A DNA stretch of 64,000 nt from Cercis canadensis (GCA_003255065.1 QAOA01003192.1:709846-773845); one strand, 5' to 3'; positions 1 through 13,076 are shown, counted from the stretch's first letter. Notes: generated from the letters alone by a model not told the origin. Numbers and translations: made by a program.

Positions 1-470
1 TCCCAACTAGTCAGTTCTCCCCCTGCAACAAAACTGAAATAAAAAAATGAACCACCAAAAGATAAACAAAAATTACCCTGGAAATCTTATCAACTATAAA
101 TTTAATACAGCTCTCACATAGGAACATCCACATTCTTTTAGAACAGCTATCTTTGTCCCAAGGTATCATGATTCCACCAAATATAAAGATTTTCAATTTT
201 TCACAGGACTCAGGAATGGCCTTATTTCTAGACATAGAGGTTCAAAGAAAGAACCTGACTTCATATAGGCACAGAGAGGCAGCCCAAGAACTCCTGTTAG
301 ATTAACTGTGCAGCTTCAAAAAATTATCCAGATCTGCCTAGGAAAATCGCAGGTGCAGTCATTTTCAGAGTTAGAATCCTTCACTATGGAAATATTTTAA
401 TTCTACAAGTACAATAAAACTGCTTTAGCTGACAAAAATCAAGTTGGACTATCTATGCCGCAGCTAGCTC
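1..470. other. Window edge, 3' flank of the first FAR1-type gene
   Basis: No gene is recognised here. The stretch lies downstream of the stop codon of the minus-strand FAR1-type gene and may include its 3' UTR. Short open frames exist on both strands but have no recognisable domain. Confidence 0.4.
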
Positions 471-2828
471 TCAAGGATGTGTTTCACTCTTCGATTCTAT
501 TTCTCTCACATTTTGAACAATATCATCAATATTTCTTGATAGATAATTGGAATGTTCCTCCATATCTCTCAAAACCATCTCAAGCTGTTCTTGTAAGGCT
601 GCACTTCTCTTCCTCTCACGTTGTAACTCAGCAGTCAATTCCCGAATCTTTACATCTTTCTCATCCTGCTAAGATCCAAATGATTGCAAAACAAATATGC
701 ATATAAATATCAGTGACACCAAAAATGCATTGAGAGCCCTGATATCATGTAGCAAAATATTCAGGGAAGCTAGGAAAAAAACAAAATCAACTGATAAGCA
801 GGTAAGTTAGTCTACCAACTAATGCACTTCCTTTACCCAAAACAAAAAGTAAATAAATAATGGAGGTTTCTCTGGTGACTCCCATGTAATTCTTCCATTG
901 TTCAAGAACTAAATCCTATAAATGAAGCCACTGCAAACACAAAATAAACAAATAAATTAAGAGCTTCAACTCTAATCAACTTAACCAAGAATTTCAAAAG
1001 TTTACTCATTTTATCTTTCAACTCTAATCAGTAAAATTACTTTTGAAAGGCCCTGAAAGTATTCAAACTTTTCACTATCAAACCCAGTTAATTAAAAATT
1101 CATCCCAACAACTATATCTCAAAAAATCATCGCTCCAATAACCCTGTAAAAGGAACAAGTATTATGACTTTGATCAGGTTATTCCACAACAGACTCCTTG
1201 ACTCTTGGGTCCTGCTTTGCTTCACCAAAACCACACCTTTTCTCTTGGTCATCAATATCCTCAACGTAGATACCTTGATCACCTAGCCACGCACTCAAAT
1301 CCAAACCTGGAGACAAAGTCCCAGACTGCTGCTTTCAAATTATCAAAACCCCCCACATTGGTTGAAAACAGCCTAAATCTCTGACCAGAAGGGCAACCCC
1401 AAGTCGGATATCCATGCTAATGCCACCATAAAGTCAGTACCAGCAAGACGATCTGGCTGGAGCACATGCACAGCTCCCAACAGTACTTTAGTAATTTCTT
1501 CTTACATAGGTCAAAAACAATACTTTGGCCACCTCTGGGTATTGCAATAACCTAGTTGTTAGCAGACCATTTTGCTTTCAAGACCAAGAACTGATAAATT
1601 AGCTTATCAACATGTGAATTGCATACTGAGAAAAATGCAATCATTACTCCTTTAAAATTCTCACTCTCACACAAAGTAAGGGAGAAGGGCAGAAAGTACA
1701 CGTTATTTGAGATTATTTATTAAGGAACCAGCATACAAATACCCCATCAGATTCTCTGCAGTAATTTACAGTAGTATAATGGCATTGATGTACTCCGCAT
1801 AACTAACTGACTTACCGGGGTTTGAGATAGAAGTACACTTCGACGATTATTGGATGGGGTAACCACCAGGGGATGATTATGCTCTTTTATAAATCTTGTA
1901 ACAACCCATTTTCCTGTTTTCTCTTTCTTAACCACTATCATCGCTTTACAACCTTCTCTGGTGATTGCTCGAGGTTTCCTATTTTCACTTCGTTTAGACC
2001 TCAACTTACGAAAACCCTCTTTGTTGCACACAAGTCGACGCCAAACAACCTTTCCATCACGCATTGATCTTCGAAATGCATCAACACGCATGATGAATCC
2101 CAAGCGAGTGGCATATGCATCATAGAATACTTTGGCAGTCTCTTCTGACTCAAATTCCATACCTACATAAGGTTCCATGGAACTATCTCCTTCACTTGTA
2201 ACCAACTCTTTTCCACTAGAACTCTCTATAATGTCCCCATTCCCATCTTCTCCTATTGAAACGGGCTCATCCACTGTCATACAACAACATGCAGCCATAA
2301 ATAAGTATTAAATAAGTAAGAGAACAAAGGATAAAACAGCATTAAAGCTCAATTTATTCTCTAGATAATTAGTAATAGTAAGCCAAGCACAAAAAAACAT
2401 GTCTAATTAGTTATCATACAAGTCTGAATTTTATCCCTTAAGCAATTCCAACTTTTTGTGAGAAATAGATTATCACTAAATACCACGGATAAATTCCTTG
2501 AGGGTTAGAAAACTATTCAGAATCACATTCAAACCAATAGAAACAAAAAATTCTTCAACTTTATCATAATATAAAGGATACCACTGGTTTAGAAAACACC
2601 ACCACATTCAAACCGATAACCATAAGGAGAACACAACAAAATGAAAACTTACACAAAGCCCAACAAACTGTTCCACTACAACATATTAATGTCTTTCAAA
2701 TTCACCACTGTAACACCAATGTCCAAAACTGGATGAACAAAAATTTACTTGAAACTCAGTGTGCCAAAATGCAAAAATGTTTCTGACTAATTGAGAATAA
2801 AAATACTAAGCGCGACTGCTGACTTACT
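471..2828 (-). CDS. Short FAR1-domain protein (FRS-like), copy 1
   Basis: Predicted DNA-binding protein of the FAR1-RELATED SEQUENCE-like type, nuclear by family. Coding exons on the minus strand: the A of the start codon at 2828, then 2273–1816, then 665–471 (stop TGA), giving 217 aa. The FAR1 domain (a WRKY-GCM1-like zinc fold) runs from about residue 35 (EPYVGMEF) to about 137 and keeps the LVCNKEGF, REGCKAM and KEHNHPL segments with the Cys and His positions expected for zinc. The last exon encodes a charged coiled coil of about 64 residues. The MULE transposase and SWIM domains of full FRS proteins are absent, as in the short Arabidopsis proteins AT3G59470, AT2G43280 and AT4G12850 (from memory). 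The start is inferred from a good donor at 2827 (GTAAGT) and an acceptor at 2275–2274, which join to A|TG. In-frame ATGs at 2280 and 2298 inside the intron are the alternative. A 5' UTR probably extends to about 3.4 kb. Confidence 0.85.
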
Positions 2829-3954
2829 TGATTGAGCAATGCAAAACCCAGGACTCAATTCAACTCCACTGAGCTCACACATGTAGGAATAGAGAAACTT
2901 GGTTTCAAATCAGAGCCTGGAGAAAGCTCTCAGCTCAAAAGGAGCCAGTTATTCACTAGAATTTAACTAGTGCTTGTAATGTTCGCTAAATAGTGAATTC
3001 AAGATTGACTTGGTGGCAAGATACAAACATTAAGATTAACAATACCTAGATTAAAGTATAGAGTAACACAAGCAGTGGTGGGAGTTGGAGATTGGAGGAT
3101 GATGAAAGAAAATAAAATCCCAATAAATCGAAAGGGGTTGTAGACTATATGCTACTAAAGTCAAAATCTTTTGGTCAGGGAGTTCGTGCGGATTTGGTTC
3201 ATCGGAAAAATGGTATCCGGCGACGGCGCTTTGCAACAGCCAGAGGAAGAATACAGTCACAGGGGAATCGGAGAGAGGACGGGCAGAAAAATGTGGAGGA
3301 GAGTAACTTGGAGTAAGAGAGAGAAAGAGAAAATGACTTTGCTGGAGAGGTGGTCGCCGGCGAAAGATGAGTTAAGGGTAGAGTGTTGCCGGTGACTGGG
3401 AGCTGACTGAAGGACCTTCAGTTCTGTCGTGAGAAAGAAGACGACTCTGCATAGGAAAGGAGGAAGATAACATGAATCTAAAGTAATATGAAGTGCAAAA
3501 CTCCCATTCCTTCCTTTTTAATGAAAAACATTGTGTTTTTTCAAGTATATTATTGTAAAGTAATTTAAATTAAAAATAATTTTAGGTAAATAAAAAAATA
3601 TTTTAAGTGAGTCATAAGAATGATATTTTTGTATTGTCAAAAAAACTTTAAAATTTTCTTCATATCACATATACATAAAATTAGGATTAGTCACTACGAT
3701 GTGATAATTGAAAAATATAAGTTGACTATTAATTAGTATGCAATAACTATTAGTTAGTGAAAAATAAATTTTAAAAAATTAACAATAATTATAAATCATC
3801 TAATTTTTTTTAAGTGATCCACTAAAAATTATTTTTATTTAAGTGATTTAATAATAATTTACTTTTTTTCAAAAATACATGGGTAAAAAAATATATACTT
3901 CAAATCATAATTTAGTTTAATATGTTAAGTTAATTGTTAAATCAGAGTAAAAAA

Positions 3955-4011
3955 GATTAAAAATAGTATAAAATGAGTTTTTNGATTAAAAATAGTATCA
4001 AATGAGTTTTT
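3955..4011. repeat. 28-bp direct repeat around a single N
   Basis: Positions 3955–3982 and 3984–4011 are the same 28 bases with one mismatch, separated only by an N at 3983. This fits two overlapping contig ends joined without merging rather than a biological repeat. Confidence 0.8.
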
Positions 4012-4684
4012 AATACCTTCAAATAGTTAAGTTTTGGAAAACAATTAGAAAGAATTAGACATCTAAATTTAATGGTTACCTAAGAGTATAATGAACACTT
4101 TGTATCTTTTCTATCTTTTTTGACTAGGATTTAATAGTTGACTTAATGAATTAAACTAAGTTGTAACATTTAGGAGGAAGTAAGTGTAAGTTTTGAAAAT
4201 AAAGACAATATATATTATAAATAAATACAAATGATGAGAAAGTATTTTGCTCTTATATGTTTTATCCTTTTTCTCTTTTCAATCTTTTTAGTTATTTCTC
4301 AATTTTTTTTAATATTTTCTTCTTCTTTTTTACCTTCTCTTGTATTTTTTTAATTTTTTGAAAACGCTTAAAAGGGGGCAAACAAAATAGAATGACTACC
4401 CAAACAAAAGTAGAACAAAATTATCATAACACCAAGCAATTTACACCCTCAGAGCAGGAAGGCGAAGCTTTGGCATAGGTACCCTCCAAAATGATAGCTT
4501 GAGCCATAGATGATGAGGTCCAAGACAATTACAAATTCTCTTGGAGAAGAGGAAGCAAGCAACAACAAATACTAATACCTATACATTGAAATAAACAGCA
4601 CAAGAAACCGGCTAGTGATCCAAAATCATTGCAATTAAAAGCCTAAAACAATCAAACCATCTATGACTAAGTAGTACTAAGAAT

Positions 4685-4752
4685 AATTTTAGAGCTTATG
4701 AGGTTATGTGTTTGAACTTAGAGTTATAGCCAAAGTACTAAAAAAAAAAAAA
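4685..4752 (+). repeat. Possible SINE-like fragment with A tail
   Basis: A segment with a degenerate Pol III box B (GTTTGAACTTAGAG near 4710) ends in a run of A at 4740–4752. A related segment with the same order of words and an A-rich tail occurs at 8371–8437. The resemblance supports a dispersed SINE-like family, but box A is not clear and no target duplication was established. Confidence 0.35.
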
Positions 4753-5186
4753 GCCTAAAACATTTATCAAGCATCTTCAATATGCTTGGTTAGTAGATCA
4801 TGTTGTATTAGTACTATTAAGAATTAACACAAATGCAAGAAACTGGCAACGGATCCTGAATCATTGCAATCAAAAGCCTAGAAATTAAAAGAAACAACAG
4901 AAGAAACTGACTAGGAATCCAAAACCATTGCAATTGAAAGCCTGAAATATTTACACAGTTAATTGAGCATGTTGTATTAACACAAATGCCGGTGTATCAG
5001 CCCAAGGAAAGCTGCTTTATCAATAATTTAGATCTACTTTTCACTATATGATGAATATAGCCATTGAACCTCTGCAGCAACCAAATTCTATTGCTCCACT
5101 CTATTGCTTAACCATTAAATCTTCGGAATTGACCCAAATAAATCTTAAAAACCAAGGAGCACATTAGATGGGAACTATCAGTCAGC

Positions 5187-6591
5187 TTATGAAGGTTTAT
5201 TAGCTGCATTCTCAAGTTGTTTCACGGTGATAATAACAAGTTCTTGTTTTTTTGATAACACTTCTGTTTGCTCCTCAACATTTTTCAGAAGGGAATTTAG
5301 CAGTTCGCGATATAGTTGACATAGTTGATCTTGACGCTCAAGCTCCTTGGTGAGTTCCTGAATCTTCCTATCTTTTAACTCCTAGAAGAAAAGCCAAACA
5401 AACATTTATTAAGATTTCATAAAATAATAAATCTTCAAAATCTGAAAGTTAAAAATTGCAGGCTCATTGATGATACAAACTTTTGGCAGAGGTAGAATCC
5501 TTCAGCAAGATAGCCATATGGACACTAAATATATCAAAGTAAAAGCACAAAACTCAACTGCATTAAATTAAAGAGTATCACGATAGAGCATTAGCTATTC
5601 AATTTCAGTAAATGAAGATAAAACTCACCACACTTCTGGAAGAAGGTCGACCAGGAACATTTAGAGGATGAGTATGTTCTTTTACAAATCGTGTAACAAC
5701 CCATTTTCCGGATTTATTAACTTTAACCAACATCATTGCCTCACACCCTTCTCTTATACTAACTCTTGGTTTCCGAACTCCCCTGGCTCCATCTCTAGCT
5801 TTTGCATAAAAACCTTGCTTATTACACGAAAGGCGGCGAGAAAGGATTCTCTTGTCAACTTCAGAACGATGACACCGATCAAGACGCATGATGAAACCCT
5901 CACGCCTTGCATATTCACTATAAAAATCCCTGGCAGCCTCTTCAGAATCAAACTCCATACCAACATATGGTTCAGTAATGGAACCCTCTTCACACGCTGC
6001 TGATTTTTCATCAGCAGAACTTTCAACAGTTTCTGGTAAAGCCTCCAAATCCACTAATCACACAATAACAAGTTACATTATTCAATTAAAAACATTCCAT
6101 TTAAAGCTAATCAACAAATGCCTTCCATGGATCGATAAATAATTAACCATTGAAGAATAATACAAGTAAGAATTCACAAGAAAAGGAAAAGGAAAACTGA
6201 ACTGTGATGAACTAGGAATCCCAACAACCCTTATCAAATAGCCATCAATTTAAATCCACATTTCAACACTGCATATGACCCAGTTAATATAATCAAAATT
6301 TCTCACAAACCCAATAATCCATGGGCTCAAGCAAGTAAGAAACAATAGAAAAAAGCAAAAAAAAATTAGGTCCCAATATTCTATATACTGGGATTTTCCC
6401 AGAAAAACGTTTTCTTTTCTTCCTCATTTGTTTTGATAGAAATAAAATAGTTCTTTGGAAAAATAATTTTCTTTGAAAACAATTTCCATCAAAGCAAACA
6501 GAGACTTCGAAATTTTTTTTTAAAAAAAATATTATTGAAAATTGTCAGAGTTAAAGGCAATGAAATTAGTCGAGAATTCAGTAAACTTACT
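5187..6591 (-). CDS. Short FAR1-domain protein (FRS-like), copy 2
   Basis: Paralog of the gene at 471–2828 with the same architecture. Coding exons: the A of the start codon at 6591, then 6053–5629, then 5381–5187 (stop TAA), giving 206 aa. The FAR1 domain starts near residue 28 (EPYVGMEF) and keeps LSCNKQGF, REGCEAM and KEHTHPL. The final 195-nt exon encodes a coiled-coil tail (QELTKELERQ and following), and its length equals that of the last exon in copy 1. The donor at 6590–6585 is GTAAGT and the acceptor is AG at 6055–6054. They join ACGA to TGGATTTG, so the initiating ATG is split by the intron. An in-frame TGA lies two codons upstream in the intron, so the unspliced form has no nearby start. 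Role by family: light-signalling or transcription-related DNA binding; the target is unknown. Confidence 0.87.
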
Positions 6592-7265
6592 CGTTAGCTA
6601 TCGGAATTCAACAAACATTAAGGAAATCCAGAGCTTGAAGGTTCAACCAAGTTCGCCTCTTCTCTTAATTTGCTTCCTTGCTGGTTTACTCCCTGTGATT
6701 TGATGGTAAAATTGAGTTTCAAACTATACATCAGAGAAGGAAAGACAAAAAAGTTTCAATTTTTAAAGGAAAAATAATCAGTTTACCAGCAATTCAAGAA
6801 GGAATTAGATGGTGGTTCCATGCTAGATCATTTTTGTGGGCCAAATGTGGACAAACTGGGTCCGAAACCAGAGTTCAGTTCGTCGCTGAGGAAGAGGGAA
6901 CAGCAGAAGGACAAAACTCGGGGTTCTAATTTCCACTGCATATTCAACCGAATTTATACAATTGGTATCCAAAAGAAAATCAATTTTAAGTGAATAAGTT
7001 ACATAATTTCAAGATAGAAGTATCTCTTAGGCAAATTTTTATTTTAAAAAAAAAATAGACATATCTCTTTTATTATTTAAAAAATTACAGAAATCTTCAT
7101 TTTAAATTTTGGGTAAATCACACATTCTTCTCTAAAGATTTACCAAATGATATTTTACCTATTTTTTATCCAAAATTATACTTTATTATATTGTTCTGTT
7201 AACTCTAACAACATCTTAAACGATACTTATAGAATATTCTTTCTAACCATGGGTTGACTACGGAT

Positions 7266-7746
7266 TAATGTACTATCAAGATAATAGAACTCTAACTCAA
7301 TGGAGCGTGCTCCCAAACATAAGTTCGGGCTTTTCACTTCCCTTCCCCAATTTCTTTGATTACAAATACAATTGTTATTTATCTACCAATAAAAAAATAA
7401 AAAAAATGCCATATCATTTAAGCACATACTTTACATATAAGTTTTTAAGTATACTTTATGTGACAGCACATAATTTATTAATTATGTTAAACTCTTTACA
7501 CTATNTAATGTTCTATCAAGATAATAAAACTCTAACTCAATGGAGCGTGCTCTCAAACATAAGTATGGGTTTTTCACTCCCCTTCCCAATTCCTTTGATT
7601 ACAAATACAATTGTTTTTTATCTATCAATAAAAAAAATAAAAAAAAAATGCCATATCATTTAAGCACATACTTTACATATAAGTTTTTAAGTATACTTTA
7701 TGTGACAGCACATAATTTATTAATTATGTTAAACTCTTTACACTAT
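7266..7746. repeat. About 240-bp direct duplication around a single N
   Basis: Block 7266–7504 is repeated almost exactly at 7506–7746, with the N at 7505 between them. Differences are a few substitutions and small indels in A runs. The abutting arrangement around the N suggests an assembly join of two reads or alleles of the same locus. The open frames that run through the block are not genes. Confidence 0.85.
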
Positions 7747-8334
7747 TAATGTGTCAAAATTAAATTCTAACACATATCAATAATCATCAAAATTAATTAA
7801 TCATCCAAATTAATATATCAGCTTCTCAATACCTTGAGTATTCCATATCACGCTACCACTCCAAAGCCAAAAGTATAATAAAAATTGAAAACTAACATAT
7901 TTTATATCACGCTAATTAATGACATTTACCTGCGGAGTTCACTTTTAAATTTTTTTTTATTGTATCCTAAATTTTATTTCATTAACTAAGCTTATGTTAG
8001 AAAAACATCTGAACTTAGACATGAATTTTAGAAGCAAGGAACAAAGCACAAGAAAGATATTTTCGTTTCTTACAATAATAAATTTATTGTCAGTATGTCA
8101 CCTAGATTTCCCACGAAACAAAGGCATTAACTCTCACTTCTTCCCAATCAATACTCTTGTCGTCTAGTTCATCAAATTTGGCAGCCAATTTTCCACACGA
8201 GATTGATATAAAAGTTGATGCATTGCAAAATTAATGCACAGTAAAGCCAAAACCGTGATTCTGCTAGACATAACATATCATCTTCAACTTCATACCAAGC
8301 AAGTAATAGTGCCCAGTTCTTCAACCAGGACAGG

Positions 8335-8481
8335 CATTCCATACTGCTCACTTTTAGAGGTTGTTCTCAGGGCTTGCGAGTTTCGTATTTGAACTTAGAA
8401 TCATAACCAAAGTACAAAAAAAAAAAATAAAAAATAAAAAAGACCTAGCATCCCATGCTGCCCCCTTTTAGAGGCTATTTT
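8335..8481 (+). repeat. Possible SINE-like insertion with A-rich tail
   Basis: An A-rich tail at 8415–8441 follows a box-B-like segment (GTATTTGAACTTAGAAT). Imperfect direct repeats of about 27 bp (8336–8362 and 8450–8477, roughly 22 matches) flank it. The core resembles 4700–4752. Decayed and only tentatively classified. Confidence 0.35.
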
Positions 8482-8675
8482 GTATAAGTTGTCAAGGTTT
8501 CAACTCATTCTTACAACCACACCTTGATGCCATTTTGGCAAACATAATTGAGAATTCATACTTAAAACATCCTAATGAGGCCCTACATATCAACACTGCT
8601 AACTTGACACGTGATTTTGTCTTTGTGGTGGTTAAACTTTTGATATTACCAGGTGTGGCCGAAGGAGAGAATAAG

Positions 8676-11600
8676 CTACTCATCATCATCCTCAGGATCA
8701 AAATCTTTAATCTTCACATCTGCATCTTCTCCATACTGGATGGAATTGTCAATTTGGGACAATACATATTGTATACTGCAAATGAGAGCAAACAATCATT
8801 AATACTAAATTAAAAACTAGGCGGAAAAAGAGAACGAACAAACAAACGAAACAAAGGATAGAAGGAGCCAAAACAAAATGATCCTGAAGCTACTAAGAAA
8901 CTTTTGAGCAAGAATGTAGCCTTGAAGACCATTCCTGTTGTGTATAACTACTCAGAAGACCACTTTGTATAACTTAAGTGCTGGACTTGATATCTTACAG
9001 ATAGTCAGTTGGTCAAAATTAAGTAAATTTATAAGTGGTAAGTTTTCTTTGATGATGCAAAAGGTATCCACTTTATAGCCTTCTAAAAATTATTCCAGAA
9101 TGTAGAAATGGTAAGTTTTCTTTGATAATGCAAAAGGTATCCACTTTATAGCCTTCTAAAAATTATTCCAGAATGACTGATTCTACAGGCTATGCTCAAT
9201 ATATGGAAGGAAGCATGTATGCAAGCAGTATTCAATGTTAAACAAATGAGCTCAAGATCCCCCCAATCACCCAAATCACCAAGAACCAGAACTTCACATT
9301 ATGGAGGTCAGGACGGAGCAAGAATCTGTATTTGGCGAGATTTCAAGAACTTTACAAAAGAAGGTACCTTAATAATCTGATAAATGAAAGCGTTTACCAG
9401 ACTGTTTTGCCTTGAATGTCTAACACTTAGTAACTTACAGACTGAGATAAATTACATATCTGATAAGAATCTACAATAATTTCTATGTGCTACTAAATCC
9501 TACTCCAAGCGGCAGGAGATATTCAAACTGGAGAAGTATATAACCTCCTCTAAGAAACTGGTTATATATATATAGAGGCAGAAAAACCAGAAACTATTCC
9601 ACAATTTTCCTCTAAGAAGGTAATTGAAAACCTTGGTTTCCAATGGAAACAACAAAGAAATTGGAAGGCAGTTCCTGAGTTGTTTTCTAGTTACATCAAA
9701 ATCATAGCTTGCAACAAAGAGAAATTCAAACCATAAATTTCCTGGAGCACTAGAAAGCAAAAGCTGTAAGTGCCATAATCTGAATCTTTCTCTAAACTAT
9801 TAAATATTGTTAGTTCAATTTAATTCACCCCAGATTACATCATTCAATTTCAATAATTCAGCATTAGCATGAGTCTTTTAAAGCATGGTGCTTCTAGTAA
9901 AAATGTTCAATGGCACTTTATTCATCAATACCATTAAAAGTTTCAAAAAACACAAAATAATTCAAACAATAAACAAGGAGCAAGAATAGAAAGTAGACAG
10001 AATAAAAAGAGGAATAATACCTGCTTTGCTTCCTCAAGTCCAGTGGTATAAAACTCACCATGCTATAGTCATTCACCTGTTGCAGAAAAACAATGAAAAA
10101 CAAAAAATACCAATGGAGAAAAAAGTATCACAAGATATAATGAATACTCATAGTAATCCTCAACAGTAAGGGTATATGCTCAGAAATGATTGTGGCAAAG
10201 TATGAAAGAAAATGGAAATGATTTGGCAAAGAACCCTAATTCCTTTCTATTTTTTTAATTTCTTACTGAATTTTAAAATTGCCAATTACCAAATAGTCAT
10301 TCCATTCCCATGATTGGTATTTGGTACACAAAAAATGGAATTAAAATTCTGTCCAAATGATGGTAAATACACAACCATTTATTCTCTGTGCATTTTAACT
10401 CCCAAATGAACATTTTGACAGACTGATCAAATAGTAAGAATAAAGGCACCCAAATTCGGATATAGGAATATTAAATTGAACTATAATATGATAGGGCGCA
10501 AGCATGATTGTCAAAATCTCCATCTCATTTGTGGGATCTTGCGATCTTACATTCCAAAACAAGGGATCCTACTTCTAAAAAAAATCATGATCTTGAGAAT
10601 CATGATAGGATCTCGATTAAGATCTTAAAATTTTAGGATCTTCCAAATCCTACATATCCTATGCATTTATCAATTTGCAGTTAACTATGCAACATTTTGA
10701 GAACTAAAGTGAACAATAGTGCTGCATAAAACATTTCTTGCAATAAAAATCATTGGTTGAAGGCTGATAGTAAGAGAAAAAGATTTGTTGACATCTCATG
10801 AAGTGGAATGTAGGTGCTCATTCACTCTTCAAGCTAGCTGTTTATGCCTTTCTTGATCCGTAGACTTTTAGTGCAGTGTTAGCTACTGCTAGGTCTTGTA
10901 TGCAGTGTACATGCATAGGGAATGCATGATACCTTAAAATTTCAGGACATACTCGCTAGGGCATTAAATACCTTAAAATTTCAGTACATATTATATACGG
11001 ATCTAAATACCATACAGAAGAATCTCATGCATAATAAACAAAGAAAAAAGAATCATAAAATAAGTCAGCTTCACAAAAAGCCTTTCACTGGAAAACTGAA
11101 GCAAATATCTACAATAGCAGAAATTCTGATTAGTCAGGGACAGATCAACTAGAAAACTTTTAAGCTAGGCACATTGGCAGATGACAACCATACTGACCAA
11201 TTAGCTTGTTGGACATATTTAACAAGATGTCAGATTTCAAAGGCTGTAGTTTATCATCTCTATGGGAAAAAGAATTGGCCACACATTTTACATATACATA
11301 TAGATTAGCAGTTAGATTACCCACCAGTTCAATCAAAGATTTATTCAGCTTAGCAAACTGAGGAGCCATCCGTTGATTCAACTCAGACAGCAAAAAGCGG
11401 GGCTCAGGATCCAGAAAACTGAAAGCAATGAGGATACAGAATCAATTAGAATTTAATGAGTAAAGATGGTGACAACAAATTTGAATAAGAAATTTAAATA
11501 AGAGAACTCACTCTTCAATATCCTTTTTATTACTGACAAGGTCCATCTTTGAGAGAATATTAACATGAGGCAACTCAAGTTGAACCATTGCAGAAAGGGA

Positions 11601-13076
11601 TGCCATGCATCCACTAATAAATTTGGTGACATCTGTCATGAACTGGTGCCAAGTTTAAATACTATCAGATTCAACTAGATAAAATCAATAACTATAATAG
11701 GAAGTATAAAGAAATGTGAAAATGCAGCAAAGTCAAAAAGAAACATGAAAAAGTATAACCGCAGCAGACCTGTGAATCAAGTAAGTACACAGCACAAACA
11801 TTGAAATTGTTACGTTTCAGATGTTCCACAAAATTCCGAAGCACTGGCACATGTGAATAAAGTTCTATCTGACCTGCAAAAAGTTACAAGACTAATTAAG
11901 TTGAAGCATCACAATCACATATTTTTCTTGTTAGTTTCAGCAAGTGAACATTTTTAACAAAAACAAAAAACAGAAGCTATAGGAAAAACTAAACTGCCCA
12001 TGCAACTGTTTTGCTATTGCACAAACTAAGCCAATCTGGTTCGGGAATAACAGATTTTAATGTGTAAATTAGGTGACGACTCCTATCCATTCTGATTTTG
12101 CTCTCTCACATATCATGTGATTGCATGTTATTGTAATATGTTAAACTCAAAAGCACCTCATTATGGCAGTCTTTCAGACAGTAAAATACATAAAAGTACA
12201 AGAGTTGAATGAGAAGGGCATGAATACCAGGACAGTCGAAAACCAAGTAATCATCATCTAAGTAATTGTCCAATTCTTCTGTCAGCCAATCATCCAGATT
12301 TTCTTCAAGGTGTCTAAACATGATGATTAAGGAAACAAAATTTTAAATAAAACAGTTCAAAGGCTAATACATGCATACATGAATGGAGAAAATGAGAAAC
12401 AGATATAGAGAGCCAAACAGAAACAGAATAAGAGAAAGTGCTCTATATCGAGTAGACTGTCACAAAAAATGCCAAAAAATTTACCAATTCAGGCACGACA
12501 GAAAAGAACTTTGACAAGTGAAAAATTACAAATTCAAAAAATAAAAGATAACTACAACGAAAAAAAAAAAAATCATGAGTTTTACTGATAAATAAAGAAA
12601 AGGATACTCCATGCAGTACATAAGGCCACCATTGGGACCTAAACCAAGTTCCTCCATAACATCATCCAGGGAAATGAGTTGCCTTATATCTACAAAGTCC
12701 AAAACCATATCATTTAAACTGTAAGCAACTGGAGCAGCTAAACCCAAGAAAGAAACAACCAAAAGCAGCACTATTTACCCATGGCCACAGGATAGTCAAA
12801 ATTTTCAGCTGCAGGATCCAGGTTCACAATATGTATTGTCCGCCGCATAGTTTCACAGTGTTGGTACAAACTCGAGCAGTAAGTAGACTAATGGAGAAAG
12901 CAAATTAGAGACACAAATCAGAACCTTAACATACAAAGAAAAAGGGGGTAAAAAGAAAAAAAATGGTCTTGCAACACAGCAAGAACATATCTAAATTGAC
13001 GGAGACAAAGGAGATGGATATATCAAATTACCTTTCCACTACCAGCTGGACCTATAACGAGTTGTGCATAACCCAT
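8676..13076 (-). CDS. GPN3: GPN-loop GTPase 3 (GPN3-like)
   Basis: Small GTPase of the GPN/XAB1 family; GPN3 acts with GPN1 in assembly and nuclear import of RNA polymerase II (family knowledge). Nine exons on the minus strand: 13076–13032, 12887–12779, 12689–12608, 12313–12228, 11873–11770, 11642–11512, 11418–11325, 10076–10021, 8775–8676. All borders fit GT–AG and the frame closes at TAG, giving 268 aa, the usual size. Visible motifs are the P-loop GPAGSGKS (residues 9–16), NLDPAAENF, the family-defining GPN triplet at residues 69–71 (GLGPNGG), the G3 motif DCPGQ, LSKMDL as the G4 motif, and an acidic tail ending DPEDDDE. The start is the only ATG before the P-loop. The long last intron (10020–8776) carries a 73-bp tandem duplication. 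Confidence 0.95.
9037..9175. repeat. 73-bp-period tandem duplication in the last GPN3 intron
   Basis: A 66-bp segment at 9037–9102 recurs at 9110–9175 with one substitution, separated by 7 bp. No N lies between the copies, unlike the other short duplications here, so this one may be genuine. It lies inside the intron and does not touch exons. Confidence 0.8.

Larger units (their letters stand above)
2829..5186. other. 5' leader and AT-rich spacer between the two FAR1-type genes
   Basis: From 2829 to about 3460 the minus strand is CT-rich and looks like 5' UTR and promoter of the downstream FAR1-type gene. From about 3500 to 4370 the DNA is strongly AT-rich without coding signal. A single N lies at 3983. 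From 4370 to 5186 there is low-coding DNA with a SINE-like tail near 4700–4752. Confidence 0.5.
6592..8675. other. Spacer between FAR1-type copy 2 and GPN3
   Basis: 6592 to about 6960 is probably leader and promoter of FAR1-type copy 2. 6960–8330 is AT-rich and contains the duplicated block at 7266–7746. 8330–8675 contains an A-tailed SINE-like segment and the 3' flank of the GPN3 gene. No coding gene is supported. Confidence 0.5.

Noticed and set aside
7268..7749. Open frames of 69–131 codons across the duplicated block
   Set aside because: They run through AT-rich DNA and an N at a probable assembly join, and show no domain.
10490..10660. GATC-rich segment resembling a hAT or MITE remnant
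   Set aside because: No terminal inverted repeats or target duplication could be defined by eye.
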